DNA of 64,000 bases, taken from positions 107,609-171,608 of the forward strand of contig JAVTVY010039180.1 in the NCBI GenBank assembly GCA_036873755.1, written 5' to 3'. Source of the DNA: Hanleya hanleyi. Its lineage: Eukaryota > Mollusca > Polyplacophora > Lepidopleurida > Hanleyidae. The notes beneath the pieces were generated by a model. That model did no database searches. It worked only from the letters and a program-made list of their open reading frames with translations, and had not been told where the DNA came from. Shown one piece after another: positions 22,561-34,012 of the stretch. Made by a program: the position numbers and the translations under genes. How positions within the stretch are numbered: position 1 is the first letter of the stretch; every line of letters starts with the position of its first letter.

Positions 22561-23224
22561 GTCTTTGTTCAGCTAGCTGAACACCAAATAGGTTTCATCA
22601 GCGGTAAGGTGTTTAGTCCGTGTTTCCGTGTGCAGGAGTCTCTCCGTATATTACATCGGGTCCGTTTCCCCGTTCCATTTGACGGCACTCATTAAGTCAG
22701 TTGGACTCAAAGCCAACGGGTTAACAAAATGCCTAGTGCATATTGTTGTCTGACCGTGTTGTCTGGAACCGCGTTGGAATTTCGTTTTTTGATTCTCAAA
22801 AAAGTTGTTATCCATAAAGTTTCTCTTTGTGAAAGTGACCGAGCTTGAACGAAATTGGATTTCATAGGCCAGCCAAACAGTAGGCTGAGAAAATCACCAA
22901 CCAGTGGTCTAGGATGAGGCCCAAGGTAGCCAAACAGAGCTCCAGAAATCAAACAAACGGAGAGAGAGCGAAGAATGGGTGGAAAAACAGTTTCCTCTCA
23001 AGACCAGGAAGACGAAGAGAATTTCCACCGGGGTGTCCGACAACCGAAACAATCCCCAGATGTGCTCTGAATAAAAAGTCGATGTAGGGCAAAACAGATG
23101 ATAAAAGTGTGTAACTCTGAAAGATTGTGAGTCAACCTGAACCGCGGGTGATAGATCAGATCAGCGTCACCCCCTGAATAGCAGTACATCTCGACATCAA
23201 CCGGGCAGTACGCGGCCTATGCCT
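22561..23224. other. Unassigned stretch
   Basis: Two minus open frames (22707-22952 and 22998-23189) without recognisable motif. No repeat identified within the window. Confidence 0.4.
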
Positions 23225-23400
23225 CCAATTGTGAATGTTCATCTGAACATCATGGAGGTGTCAAACTCATGATATTCAAACGGCCCCTAGCCTCATGTGA
23301 AGCGGAATAGACACAGGTTGCGAAACGTAGCGCCAGAGTTCTTGTACGCTGCGATCGCATGTTGCCGTCAGTGTACGATATCTATCACAGATTTTAAGGA
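23225..23400 (-). mobile_element. PLE fragment P3
   Basis: Last ~70 bases of RT and the proximal 3' UTR ('gttcatctgaacatcatgga', 'aagcggaatagacacaggtt', 'gtgtacgatatctatcacag'), closest to P2. The distal 3' UTR is missing on the left. Confidence 0.6.
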
Positions 23401-24215
23401 GTTGTAACGGCGGGTGAACAATGACGCTGAGACAGTTTTGTTGACGAGTGAACAATAACACTGAGGCAATTGGGGAGGGGAGGTGGACAGTCACGCTGAA
23501 GTAGTTGTGGGAGGGGAAGGGGAATGCGACGCCAAGGTAGTTGCGGGAGCGGGAGAACAATAACAATAATCAAGGCAGTTGTTGAGGAAGGAGAACAGAG
23601 GAAATATACGGCAGATATCAAAATGCGGTATTAGGGCAGATGTGAAAGCGGGTGGGCATAACGGTGAAGCGGACAAGGTCAGTAAACACATGATCAAGGT
23701 CAGTAAACAAGGACACCAATGCTGTTGTAGGGGGCTTCCGGTATGGCCCAGACTGTTGCGGAGGCGAGTGAACACTGACGCCAAGCTGTTGTAGAGGCAG
23801 ATGAACAGTCGGGCTGAGGTAGTTGTGGAGCCCGGTGAACAGTGATGCTATAGCAATTGTGGGGTCCGGTGAACAGTGAAGCTAAATCGGTTGTGGATTC
23901 GGTGGAACAGTGACCCTAAGGTACCTGTGACGTCAGACGGCTGAACAATGGAGCTGACGTAGTCTTGGAGGCGAGTGAACAATGGGGCTGACGTAGTTTT
24001 GGAGGAGAGTGAACATTTGCGCTGACGTAATTTGGAGACGGCTGAACAATGGGGCCGAGGTATTGGACGCAGATGAGTAGTGCTGCGAACATAGTTTGAA
24101 GTCGCGTATCCAGAGGTGATAAAGTTGTTGTGAAGTGGGATATCCAGCGGTGATAAAGATGTTGTGAAGTCGGGTATCCAGCGATGATGACGTTTTTGTG
24201 AAGTAGGGTGAACTG
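23400..24215. repeat. Old minisatellite, ~35-40 bp unit
   Basis: Diverged units of the type 'ggcgagtgaacaatggggct' plus 'gacgtagttttgga' repeat through the whole region, with unit length drifting. The overlapping open frames on both strands are repeat by-products. The array begins directly at the truncated end of P3. Confidence 0.65.
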
Positions 24216-27114
24216 TGGTTTCTGGACATCGAAATGTTTCAATTAATCTTAATCAAAGTTGGGCTTAGTGCATAATAAGCAATTTCGGGTCCTATGCCGC
24301 ACACTGCACAATACGCATTTTCAATAATTTGCTGGTTTAGGTTTATACTGCCATCATGGCTATTATAAATGCAAATAGGACCGTCACGACAAATTAAAAT
24401 ACTTATTTCCGTTAAATTACATTAACTGGCCATCGGAATGTGATACAATCAGCAAAGCACATAACACGTCTGTGATCAATAAGATACACTACGGGGGTTG
24501 ACCATAATAGTACTTCATTCCGTGTGTTTCCGTAACACAGTGGGCTCCCTCAGGGGACTACGATAAATCAAATCGTAGAGAAAATTCGCGTGTTCCCTTA
24601 AGCATATTTGTAATTGAAAGCGGATTTTTTTTAGCGGTGTGGGATATTTAGGACAGCGATAGATCACCTTGAGGGTTCTACGATGAGATGTGTCCAATCA
24701 AATTAAGACAGAGTTTGAAGATAATAGACGGAATAATCCTCTCTTCTCTTCAAATTTTGTGGCTCATATATCATCCCACAATTACGAGGGGTAATAAGAA
24801 TGATATGGTTTTAAATTCATGTCGGCAGAAAATATATCTGTACACGCTGTCTTGGTATTAGAGGTCTGGAGAATAGGACTATTCTGAGGTTTTTAAGTTT
24901 AAATATTCGTGTTCAGCATGGTACTTTGAACATGAAAAGAAATAAAGCAAGCCCTGATTTTTTTCTGATGAAGAGGAATAAACCAATTTTACTGTGCTGG
25001 GGAACAATAACTACATGGAACACAATTGCAGTTTATTCGATATACATGTCATATCACGATTACCCGTCACATTATTTGTGATCAAATCTTTATTGAATTA
25101 TATAGTGGCTGTATTTATATAAAAAAAAAGAAATAGGACAGTCTTCATCTAGCGACGCTTTCCCCGATAGCCGAGTTGAATTGAATTAGGACATGGGATA
25201 CAAGGATACCACTATGAGATCACTTGTATCTTTTTAGTCAGTTCCTCACTCTCTAAAAACATTAAGAGTGAAAATTCTTCCCCATTAATTTGAGTGATTG
25301 TTTTTAATAAATTACTCAAGCTAATTGAGTGAAAAAAACACTACTGGAAAAATACCATAAATGAAACACATAAATGAAAACAGGACTTATTAATAGTAAC
25401 GTGAATGCATTTTTAATCGGTTTGATCTCAGCTGCCAGTAAAAGATACCAATACACTATTTGGGAAGCAGTGACATCACAGTTAACTACAACCCATTTCT
25501 TTGTACAGTTAAATAACAATGAAACTGATGACTATTAATGCAACAAACCCAATATTTTTTACACGCAATTTCATGACAATTTAATGCCCATTAAATGTAT
25601 GGCCATTAAATGTAATAAGATGATCAGCTTTGTACACAGCCATAATATATTTACCCCATTAAATTCGGAACGTTATGCATTAAAACCTTAATTATTAACA
25701 TTATAACGACTGTGAATCTAGATGTTATTTTAATGGGCATCGGACTTGGCAGGTATGGGCCATTAATATTTTGTGAAGCCATTAAACATATCATTAAAGT
25801 AAACTCTAGTGGTCTTTCTATAATAAACACGATATAATTTTCACACTCAAGTATATCAGATTTATTTCAATAAATTTTCGTCAATATTGGGAATCCACGT
25901 CAACAAAAGTCATGCCAAACTGTCATCAATCAGTGCAAACATTATGCACAAAACAATACAATCCAGACTGACTGAACACTCGGAAGAAGCAAACTTCAAA
26001 TTATGAAATAACCATCCAGCATGTCTATTGAAAAAATTAACAGTTATTTTTGAAGAGAGAAAACTGTATTTAACATTTCTATGGTGGCACAGTTTTCCAT
26101 ATACATTTTCCGACTTTTTTTCTTGGTGAATGAGCTTGACTTTAGGAATTTGAGCAGATTGAAAGTATGTAATCAAGTTGTTATTTACTGAATAATCAGC
26201 ATCCGATTGTTGACACCAATCAATAAACGGCCCAATTATCAATTATATATCTTCGTCAATTTACAAGAATGCAGCTTCCAGTATATGTACAAGAAGCCTC
26301 ATTTCATGTAAGCATCTTCTTCGACAAGCTGCATACTAGAAATATATGACAAAGTTACGTAATCGGTGCCCAACACTGAGATTACATTTTTGGTCAGTAA
26401 ACTGTAGCAATGGTTGGGATTTCAAGCCTGGATTCATTGACTAGCGACAGAGGGTTACCAGGTAAAGCTGATAATATCGAGAAAACCACAAATCGATTCA
26501 TGTTTGTAATGTATTTTACTTGATTGAAATAAAAAAAGGAAAGAAAAAACGTTTTATTTTATGGACGTTGGTTGGATTCTCGGTGCGATGAATTGTGACC
26601 AAACTTTGCGTGTACAACTACTTTGACCCGTGTTGGGGGAAAAAATTTGTTGCGCACCAAAATTATGCATAGATCTGCAATTTACTTCATGTGGTTTCGC
26701 AAATATTATATTTGGTAGGCCTAATATGTGCGGACGTGTTTTGAATCCCCAATGCCTCATGTTATATCTTAGATCCAATTATTATTTGACAATAGAAAAT
26801 TTTCTACTAACTCACCAGCGAAATTATTCTTTCAATATTCATGGATGACAATAAAAACTCTTTTTGGGGAGACACTGGCACCAGAATGAGCTGTATGCTA
26901 TATAAAGATTACTTAAATCTCAGACAATTTTATCTGAGTTATATTCCGGCATCGTTTGGCAATACATGATCCCGGTCGCCGGGATCAAATAGTTTTTAAT
27001 GTCGCTATTTTGGTCTCTTTCGGTTTATTTAAAAAACAATACTACTGTAGGCAGTACACAATAGACAATATATTTAATCACTTTTCGATCTTTTGAAAAT
27101 AACATTGAGGATAC
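24216..27114. other. Non-coding AT-rich stretch
   Basis: No gene recognised. 25555-25800 carries several direct and inverted 'gcccattaa' / 'ttaatgggc' words and may be an old MITE. 25240-25330 has 'cactctctaaaaacattaag' with an inverted 'actcaa..attgagtga' partner. The open frames at 25910-26242 and 26554-26778 show no motif. Confidence 0.4.
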
Positions 27115-27135
27115 CCTTTTAGCGGAATTAGACAT
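27115..27135 (-). mobile_element. PLE P4, left remnant split by the LTR element
   Basis: 'ttttagcggaattagacat' matches the PLE sequence just after the RT stop, and stops at the LTR edge. The rest of this copy is at 37952-38100 on the other side of the LTR retrotransposon. Confidence 0.5.
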
Positions 27136-27750
27136 TGTTACGTCAATTTTACAATAACAGAAAAACGTAACACAAAAACGTGTGAAGTCAAGGGATTAAC
27201 AATCAAATATTTATTTACAATGCTAAAATCATATACAAATTAACTAAGGTTAATACAACAAATAAATGTGTGAAATATAGTCTTACTGTTCAATGCTATC
27301 CCGGTGTATATTTTACTGTCCCTGTTGATGCGCACAAATCGCTCTTCTATATAATGGTAATCCAAAACTGCTCAGTTTTTCACAATCCCAGTAAGTATCT
27401 AATATCCGACGGTTCAATAGCGTAAACGTTAATACACAGGAGTAAATAATCCATCAGTCCATAATTACAGGCAAAGGTAACACAGTATAACACCCACATA
27501 AAAAGCCAGTTTGAATTCCCTCTGACTGACTGACTGAGCGCTATTTTTACTCGAGGAGGCATTCCAGCTCATTCTACTCAATCAAGAAGCCTCTAGAATA
27601 CACAACACCACATCATTATCCGACCTAGATACAATTTACAATAATCTTCCAGAACGCTCCAAGGTTGATCCACATAACGTAAACAAGTTTGCCTCAGCCC
27701 TATTCCAGAAACATCCACAATGTCTAATAATAGACTACAATACCATGACA
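27136..27750 (-). mobile_element. 3' LTR of the Gmr1-like retrotransposon
   Basis: On the minus strand it begins TGTCATGG just after a polypurine tract and ends ATTGACGTAACA, giving TG..CA termini and a length of 615 bp. The first ~90 bases on the + strand are repeated at 37862-37951, the remnant of the other LTR. LTR differences are clear in that short overlap, so the insertion is not recent. Confidence 0.8.
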
Positions 27751-27768
27751 CTCCCCCTCCTAAAAAAG
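27751..27768 (-). other. Polypurine tract of the LTR element
   Basis: Minus strand 'TTTTTTAGGAGGGGGAG' immediately before the 3' LTR. It is the expected primer for plus-strand DNA synthesis and fixes the LTR boundary. Confidence 0.8.
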
Positions 27769-27822
27769 GAAGTTTCAAGTTTAGAACTTTCTTTACAATT
27801 CAAAACATTATTACAAAAAAAA

Positions 27823-28520
27823 CTATATTACAACAGCAAAAGGGTTGACAAACATATGTACATTATATGCGAGACAAACAGCAATCAAATTGTCCTTGCC
27901 CTTAATATGTCTGATTTCAATATTGTATTCTTGTAACACCGACCTCCATCTCAACAATCTTTGATTTTTGTTTTTCATCTTACTTATGAAAACAAGTGGA
28001 TTGTGATCACTGAATACAGTAATTGACAATGATGAAGCAGTAACATAAACATCAAAATGTTGTAAAGCCAATACATTCTTTCTCAAATGTAGAATAATTT
28101 CTCTGATGTTTGTCAAATTTACGTGAAAAATAACATATTGGGTGATCTACACCATCTATATCTTCTGGTAACAAAACGGCACCAGCAGCAACATCACTAG
28201 CATTTACAGCCAGTTTAAAAGGTAACTCAAAAGCTGGTGCTGAAAGAACTGGCGCGCTCTTGAGTATGGCTTTCAGGTTTTCAAAAGCTGATTCACATTC
28301 ATCGGTCCGAAGAAAGCTTGCTCTTTTTTCTTAAGAGTTGAGTTAAAGGCTCAGTAATATCTGAAAAATTTGGACAAAATTTTCTTTAGTAACCAGCCAT
28401 ACCAAAGAAACGCATCAGTTGTCTTTTACCTGTTGTGTCTTGGAAATAGCGAGATAGAACTAACCTTAGGCATCTACACGTTTTACCTGACCCTGACCTA
28501 CAACATGACCCAAGAATGTC
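27823..28520 (-). pseudogene. Ty3/gypsy-type RNase H and connection region, broken
   Basis: Frame fragments give LALQHFDVYV, VFSDHNPLVFISKMKNKNQR and IEIRHIKGKDNLIA, the C-terminal half of a gypsy-type RNase H (the DHNPL..I.KMKNKN and HIKGKDN motifs). The thumb/connection part (28120-28520) is recognisable only in short stretches with stops and frameshifts. It removes the RNA strand from RNA/DNA hybrids in an intact element. It lies directly next to the polypurine tract and 3' LTR, with no integrase between, which is diagnostic for the gene order. Confidence 0.75.
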
Positions 28521-29024
28521 TCCTTCGCACGATCTGTCAGTGGAACTTGCCAAAATCCTTTCAGAAGATCAAACTTTGACACAAACTTGGCACTTCCCAC
28601 TTTATCAATGCAATCGTCAATGCGTGGAATAGGGAATGTGTCTGTTTTGGTCAATGTGTTCACCTTTTTTGTAGTCAGTACACATCTTGTAACTGCCATC
28701 TGGCTTTGGAACGAGGATACAAGGTGAACTCCAGTTACTATTTCTTGGGTCAATGAAGTCATTGTCCAATAAATACTGAATCTCTCTTTTCAGGTAGTTT
28801 TGTTTAATGAGATTCAAACGATATGGGTGCTGCTTCACTGGATTAGAATCTCCGACATTGACGTCATGTGAAATGTTATCAGTCCGAGTAGGAATGTCGG
28901 GAAACAAATGTTCATATTGACTGAGCAGAGTTCGAAGTTCTTCCTGACGTGCTGGTTCAAGATGACACAGCTTGGAATCCAAATTAAGTAGAATGTCAGA
29001 GTTCTGTAATTTCGTCGCTGTCAT
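28520..29024 (-). pseudogene. Ty3/gypsy-type reverse transcriptase, palm deleted
   Basis: Fingers region intact in parts: VKQHPYRLN, WSSPCILVPKPDGSYKMC, then (frameshift near 28665) DTFPIPRIDDCIDKVGSAKF, VSKFDLLKGFWQVPLTDRAK. Immediately after TDRAKE the sequence reads TFLGHVVGQGQVK, which belongs well past the catalytic YIDD box. Roughly 100 residues, including the active site, are therefore absent. Upstream SHDVNVGD and SKLCHLEPARQEEL are the usual linker before RT. Inactive. Confidence 0.85.
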
Positions 29025-29906
29025 GAGCTCTTCACAAGTTGCATTATTATCAGGGTCAGAAGAGCCAGTACCTTCTCACCAGGTTTGAAACTTCTTTTAA
29101 GGGTATGTTTATCATAGGTTATTTTCATACATGTTTGTGCTTTAAATTTGACATGGCCAAATCACGTGCTTTAGGCAACCTGGTGCGAAAGTCCCACACA
29201 TATTGTAAGAGACTACATGAGTCAAGATCACTGTCTAGGAACTTTTCCTTTAGCAGTTTAAGTGGTTCTCTAAATGTATGACCAAAGACTAATTCAAATG
29301 GACTGAAGCCTAGAGACTCTTGAATAGACTCTCTAACAGCAAACAATAACAAATGTATGCCTTCATCTCAGTCTTTCTCAGTGTCAAACCAATAAGTCCC
29401 AATCATGTTCTTTAATGTTTGGTGAAATCTTTCTAATGCGCCTTGGCTTTCTGGGTGGTATGCAGATGATTTGTACTACTTTATTGCCAATTCATGCATG
29501 ACTTGTTGAAAGATTCCTGACATGAAATTAGATCCCTGATTAGACTGAACAGACAGGGGTAGGCCGACAAGTGTGAAAAACTTAACTAAGGCCTTAACAA
29601 TAGTTTTTGCCTTAATATTCCGTAAACGAATGGCCTCAGGGAATCTGGTTGAAGCACACATGATTGTTAACATGTTTTGAGTGCCTGACTTTGTTTTCGG
29701 TAATGGACCAACACAATCTATAATCATCCTACTAAATGCTTCCTCAAATGCAGAGATTGGTTGTAGAGGGGCTTTTGGTATGGTATGGTTTGGTTTGGTT
29801 TTCCTACCATTTGACATGTGTGGCATGACGTACAAAATTCCATAACGTCTTTCTTTAAATTTGACAATAGAAATGATTTAGAATTTGTGATATGTATTGT
29901 TAACAC
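29025..29906 (-). pseudogene. Retroviral-type integrase, located upstream of RT
   Basis: Order on the minus strand: zinc-binding end CTSCHTC (about 29845), core IIDCVGPLPKT with the first Asp, MCASTRFPEAI, SNQGSNFMS where the usual second Asp reads Asn, SQGALERFHQT with the catalytic Glu (about 29430), and then the C-terminal LGFSPFELVFGHT. In-frame stops occur near 29475 and 29365, and there is a frameshift near 29790. The final C-terminal domain after FKPGEKVLALL (about 29070) is lost in a deletion that joins it to the RT linker. Integrase preceding RT is unlike canonical Ty3/gypsy elements. Confidence 0.85.
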
Positions 29907-29986
29907 CTAAATGGCCTGAAAGAGGTGTTTCATGGGCTAGTCTAAGGATATCTGAACGATATGAATTTGGTACTACAATCTGATAC

Positions 29987-30661
29987 TTAACTGCCCCACT
30001 CATCGTCAGGTGACACATCTGGCGGTCGCCATTTGCGCATAAGAACACCATTCTTACAAAAGTAGCACACAGGCCCTTGAGTTACATCACACTCATCTGC
30101 TGCTCTGTCAAACAACTTGGAAATGTCCTTGTCACTATGCTGTTCATTAACCAGCCGTGATTTTAAAATGATGTCATTAGAACATTCCAATTTGCTATCA
30201 AAATGTGGCTTATCAGCCTCATCATTTGAACACACGAATGTGTCGTCTAAACAAATGTCATCGATGACGTCATCTTTAAGAGACTTTTCAGACTCCTCAG
30301 CCAATTTACTCATGGCTCTAGTAACTGCACAAGCAGAATGCAAATTTTGAATTTTGTCTTCAACTGGATCATGGATCTGATCCAAACAAGGCTCGTCAGT
30401 TACAATCTGGTTAACCCCGACCTTATCTCCCGCAAGATCATTTCCAAGAAGTAACTGAACACCCTCAAAAGGTAAACTACCTTTAATGCCCACCGTAACA
30501 GGCCCAAAAATTAAATCGGAAGACAGATGAACGTTATGGAGCGGAACGGGTGTATAATTTACAGAATCTACCCCTTTAATCAGGACATTACTGCCTGCAG
30601 ATGAAGAGTCAGAAAACGGCAAAGTATCTGCCAACAAAGGAGACTGGGACGCGCCCGTGTC
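29987..30661 (-). pseudogene. Aspartic protease and linker of the LTR element
   Basis: Starts at DTGASQSPLL (catalytic DTGA) and continues through SSSAGSNVLIKG, VTVGIKGSLPFEGVQLLLGN (LLGND flap/helix motif) and a ~100-residue acidic linker, ending in YFCKNGVLMRKWRPPD, which leads into integrase. The reading frame is open for 231 codons, but the first codons (MVIYAPW) come from the inserted PLE. The true upstream sequence, ending ILR, is at 32155 on the other side of the PLE. Confidence 0.85.
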
Positions 30662-30668
30662 CCACGGC

Positions 30669-32154
30669 GCATAAATCACCATACAAAGCTAGATTCATAA
30701 CTGGTTCTAGAAGCTGCACCACCAAGCTTCTTTCAACCCTGTTGACGAGGGCTCTTCAGGAGGTAAAAACATTTGGGAAAGGTATTGCGCCACTATTTCT
30801 AAAAACTCTGGCGCTGAATGTATGTGGATATTGAAAAACTCACAATGTCTTACGGAAGAACTTAATGCTAAAGGTCACATACCGTATAGACATGTATCCA
30901 CATGGGATTTCTCGACTCTCTATATTACAATCCCTCATCAGGACCTTATTGACCGTATAAGTTCATTAATAGTATCTGTGTTCAAGAAAACTGATCGCAG
31001 ATATATTAATATCGGATGCCATAAAGCATTCTTTAGCTCTACTACATACAAAAGATATCATTCATGGGATGTTTCTTTGTTGATAGAGTTGCTTGAATTT
31101 CTCATTAATAATATCTATGTGAAATTTGGCAACACAATATATCAGCAGCATATAGGTATTCCAACGGGTACTAATTGTGCGCCCCTGTTGGCTGACCTAT
31201 ATCTGTTCTCTTATGAATATGACTATATGCAGGTGCTTTCAAAAACCGATCCATTCAAAGCCCGTTCCTTCTCATTCACCAAACGCTATATAGACGATCT
31301 TCTCGCTGTGGATAATCGCTATATAAATGACGCAGTGAAGAATATATATCCACCTTCACTGGATTTGAAGGAAACTACAGACAACCCTACAGGCACATCA
31401 TATTTAGACCTATATCTCTCTAAAAATGAAGCGGGTCTTCTCTCTCGTCGACTGTATGACAAAAGAGATGATTACAATTTCGACATCGGACATTTCGACA
31501 TTTTTGGACAGTAATATTCAGGTAGGACCTGTATATGGCGTATACATATCACGCCTAGTAGCATTTGCTAGATCCTGTGTCAAATGTGACGATTTTAATC
31601 AACGTCACAAAACATTGTTGCAGAAATTTATAAAACATGGCTACACCACCAAGCGCCTCCACTCAAAGATTCTCAAATTTGGCGATACATATCGCATGCT
31701 GATAGCAAAATACGAGCGTAGCGTGCAAGATCTATGGCGTTACGTTTCGTGACTTGTGTCTAATTCCGCTTAACCCGGGGCTAGGGACCGTATGAACCCA
31801 TGTACTTCAAGATCCTCATGGCACTCATATGAACAGTCACAATCAAAGCCTGACCGAGATACATCATTCTTTAGATGACGACATTACAACGAATATTATG
31901 GATTAAGAATACTGATCAGCGATACGGATTTGATATTTTTGGAACATCATGATGTCTTGCCGGCATCATTGAAAACTGTTGACCGCTTCTCTCTTGCAGG
32001 AAACAAGCCTATGTTTATGTATACTATGATTGTCTTTTTGAATTTGGTGCTAACACTGTTATATTGAATATGGAATAGGTCTTTGGATTATGGACGCGGA
32101 TATTCTCTAATGGACGACGGCTGAATTATGAATGAAGGACCAGACGCTTGTAAT
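30669..32154 (+). mobile_element. Penelope-like element P5 (longest RT copy), inserted at gag/pro junction
   Basis: Coding part 30669-31752: HKSPYKARFITGSRSCTTK, STWDFSTLYITIPH (about 30905), GIPTGTNCAPLLADLYLF (about 31155), KRYIDDLLAV (about 31285), LDLYLSKNEAG, then GVYISRLVAFARS and KYERSVQDLWRYVS to the stop at about 31752. A frameshift at about 31490-31510 damages the segment that reads NYPFLDSN in P1, and another break lies near 30815. The 3' UTR (31753-32154) ends in the family terminus CGCTTGTAAT. The N-terminal half seen in P6 is missing. It lies between the gag triplet run for ILR (32155) and the protease DTGA (30661). Confidence 0.85.
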
Positions 32155-32996
32155 CGCAAAATCTTCACAGGAGTAGCATTAGACAAATTACTTGAAAGTG
32201 ACACACAACCATTGTGGATAAATGGTTCAAAAATATCCATAACATGATTTGGAAAACTGTCAAACTTATCCTTGCTAGAACTAATAGGAACAGTGTTCCT
32301 GGCCATCTTAATGTCATATACACTATGAACGTCACTAACCTGCTTGGGTATAGATCTGGAAGTGAGGAAACCATTAGGCTTTTGAAAGGCTTGATCTTGT
32401 TGTTTTCTTTTCAATTTAAAACAATTAGCCATTAAACGACCTTCCTTCTTACAATAATTGCAAACAGGAGATTTATTTTGAGTGTTAAAAGTGGGTGACT
32501 GAGACTTTGTGTTTGACCTTTGACCTTTGTAACTGGGGTTAAAAGTTTTAGGCCCTGTGAAGGAATTGGGTTTGTTACCTGAGAGATTAGACTGGAATGA
32601 ACTTGGCCTAACAGCATTGACAAATGATAATTTGTGTGACAGAGCGTATTCGTCAGCAAAACATGCTGCCTGATCTAAAGTGTTGGCATTCTTTTCATCA
32701 AGAAATGTTCTAATATCACCATGGATAAACCTTTTAAATTCCTCTACCAGCATAAGCTGTCTAAGGCTTTCAAAGTTGTTGTCAATTTTAACCGAGGCAC
32801 ACCACCTATCAAATAACTGTTCTTTCGAACGAGCAAATTCTACATGAGTTTGAGAGTTTTCTTTTTCACAACTACGAAACTTTTGTCTATAGGCTTCAGG
32901 AACTAATTCATAACCTTTAAGGATTAAATCCTTCACTATATCATAATTTGGTGCATGCTCTACCGACAATAAGGAAGTCTCCAAACTGTAATGGTA
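32155..32996 (-). pseudogene. Gag C-terminal half with zinc knuckle (LTR element)
   Basis: Open frame with SVEHAPNYDIVKDLILKGYE, LFDRWCASVKIDNNFESLRQ and CFADEYALSHKLSF, a SCAN/retroviral-gag-like domain, then a Ser/Asn-rich stretch and a knuckle CNYCKKEGRLMANC. The usual His of CCHC is Arg here. The frame ends LSNATPVKILR and is then cut by PLE P5; the protease DTGA is the direct continuation. The right edge is the MITE at 32997-33396. Confidence 0.8.
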
Positions 32997-33396
32997 AGAG
33001 TATTTGCTCCTGTCCGCCAGTGGGCGTTTGAGTCGGGTAGGACAAAACCTATACAATGTATCGCTCTTGTAGCAATGTTGTATTGTGACGTCATGCGACA
33101 ATCGAATATAACGACGGCATCCTGACGTAAAACAAAGGGTATTACGCTTTATCTAATGACGTCGTTGGCGTTACAATAGAAAATGTCGTCTTGAACGTGG
33201 ATATGTGCAAATACAAAATATTAAATTGACAAGGGTGATCTGTCATGCCACCCAGCTCAATTTTGAAGTTCTTGGAAATGCCGTTTGCTCAATTTATGTC
33301 ACTATTTCAGGCCGCCCTATCTCTTTACATGTTATCCAGTCCACATTTTGTCCCCCCTGACTCGAGCGCCTTCTAGCGGGCAAGGGCAAATTACTC
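32997..33396. mobile_element. ~400-bp MITE inserted in gag
   Basis: Terminal inverted repeats of about 37 bp: 'gagtatttgctcctgtccgc' with continuation 'gtttgagtcggg' on the left, and its inverse 'ccctgactcgagcgccttct' through 'gggcaaattactc' on the right. It separates gag pieces that are contiguous in related elements. No transposase. Target duplication unclear. Confidence 0.65.
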
Positions 33397-34012
33397 GTAC
33401 ACGGACAGTTCGGAGACTCCGCTATTGAGTGCAAGTGTCCCTTGCCTTTCCGATCAAAACATTTTGAAGAAGTAAACTCCAATTTTCTTTTGGCCTGTTT
33501 AAATTTTCAACATTTTTTTTTCAAAATGCAGAAAATATTTATAAACTTCTTTTTCCTGAAATGGTTGGACGAGACATATTTGACGAGCCGCATCAAATTT
33601 TGATTGTGATTGTACAGGTGCATGTGCAGGAGGACTTGTTTGCGACTGTAATTCCATATGCTTCATTTCTAACTGAAACTGTCTTTCTTTCTCTTTCTCT
33701 CTTTCCTCTTTTTCTAACTTTTCTCTCTCTAATTCTTTGTCTTTTTCTAATTCTAATTTCTTTAATTCCAGCTCATATTGCAATTCTAATTTCCTTATTT
33801 CCAAATCATCAGCTGTTTCCTCAGTTAAATCAAAATCACTTTCATCCCAAAGTTGTTTGCTAATTTCTTGCTTTCTCAAAGATGTTTTAACTTTACTTTG
33901 TAGGAATTTACACAGCGCGAACACATCCTCTTTGCGTAGTTCGTTAAATACCTCCTGACTAGACTTTGAAACAAACTGTGCTGGTTCAACTGACATGTTG
34001 ATAGCGTACTCT
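33397..34012 (-). pseudogene. Gag N-terminal half with charged coiled coil (LTR element)
   Basis: Minus-strand frame from 34012 to 33499 contains NMSVEPAQFVSKSSQEVFNE, LRKEDVFALCKFLQSKVK, then a long Glu/Lys/Leu heptad-rich helix (LEKDKELEREKLEKEEREKE) and EVYKYFLHFEK. A frameshift near 33505 leads on to NWSLLLQNVLIGKARD. The true N-terminus is separated by the fold-back element that begins at 34013. It forms the capsid shell in an intact element. Confidence 0.75.

Noticed and set aside
29987..30682. Protease frame starting MVIYAPW as the native start
   Set aside because: Those first codons come from the inserted PLE. The native upstream sequence is gag on the far side of the insertion.
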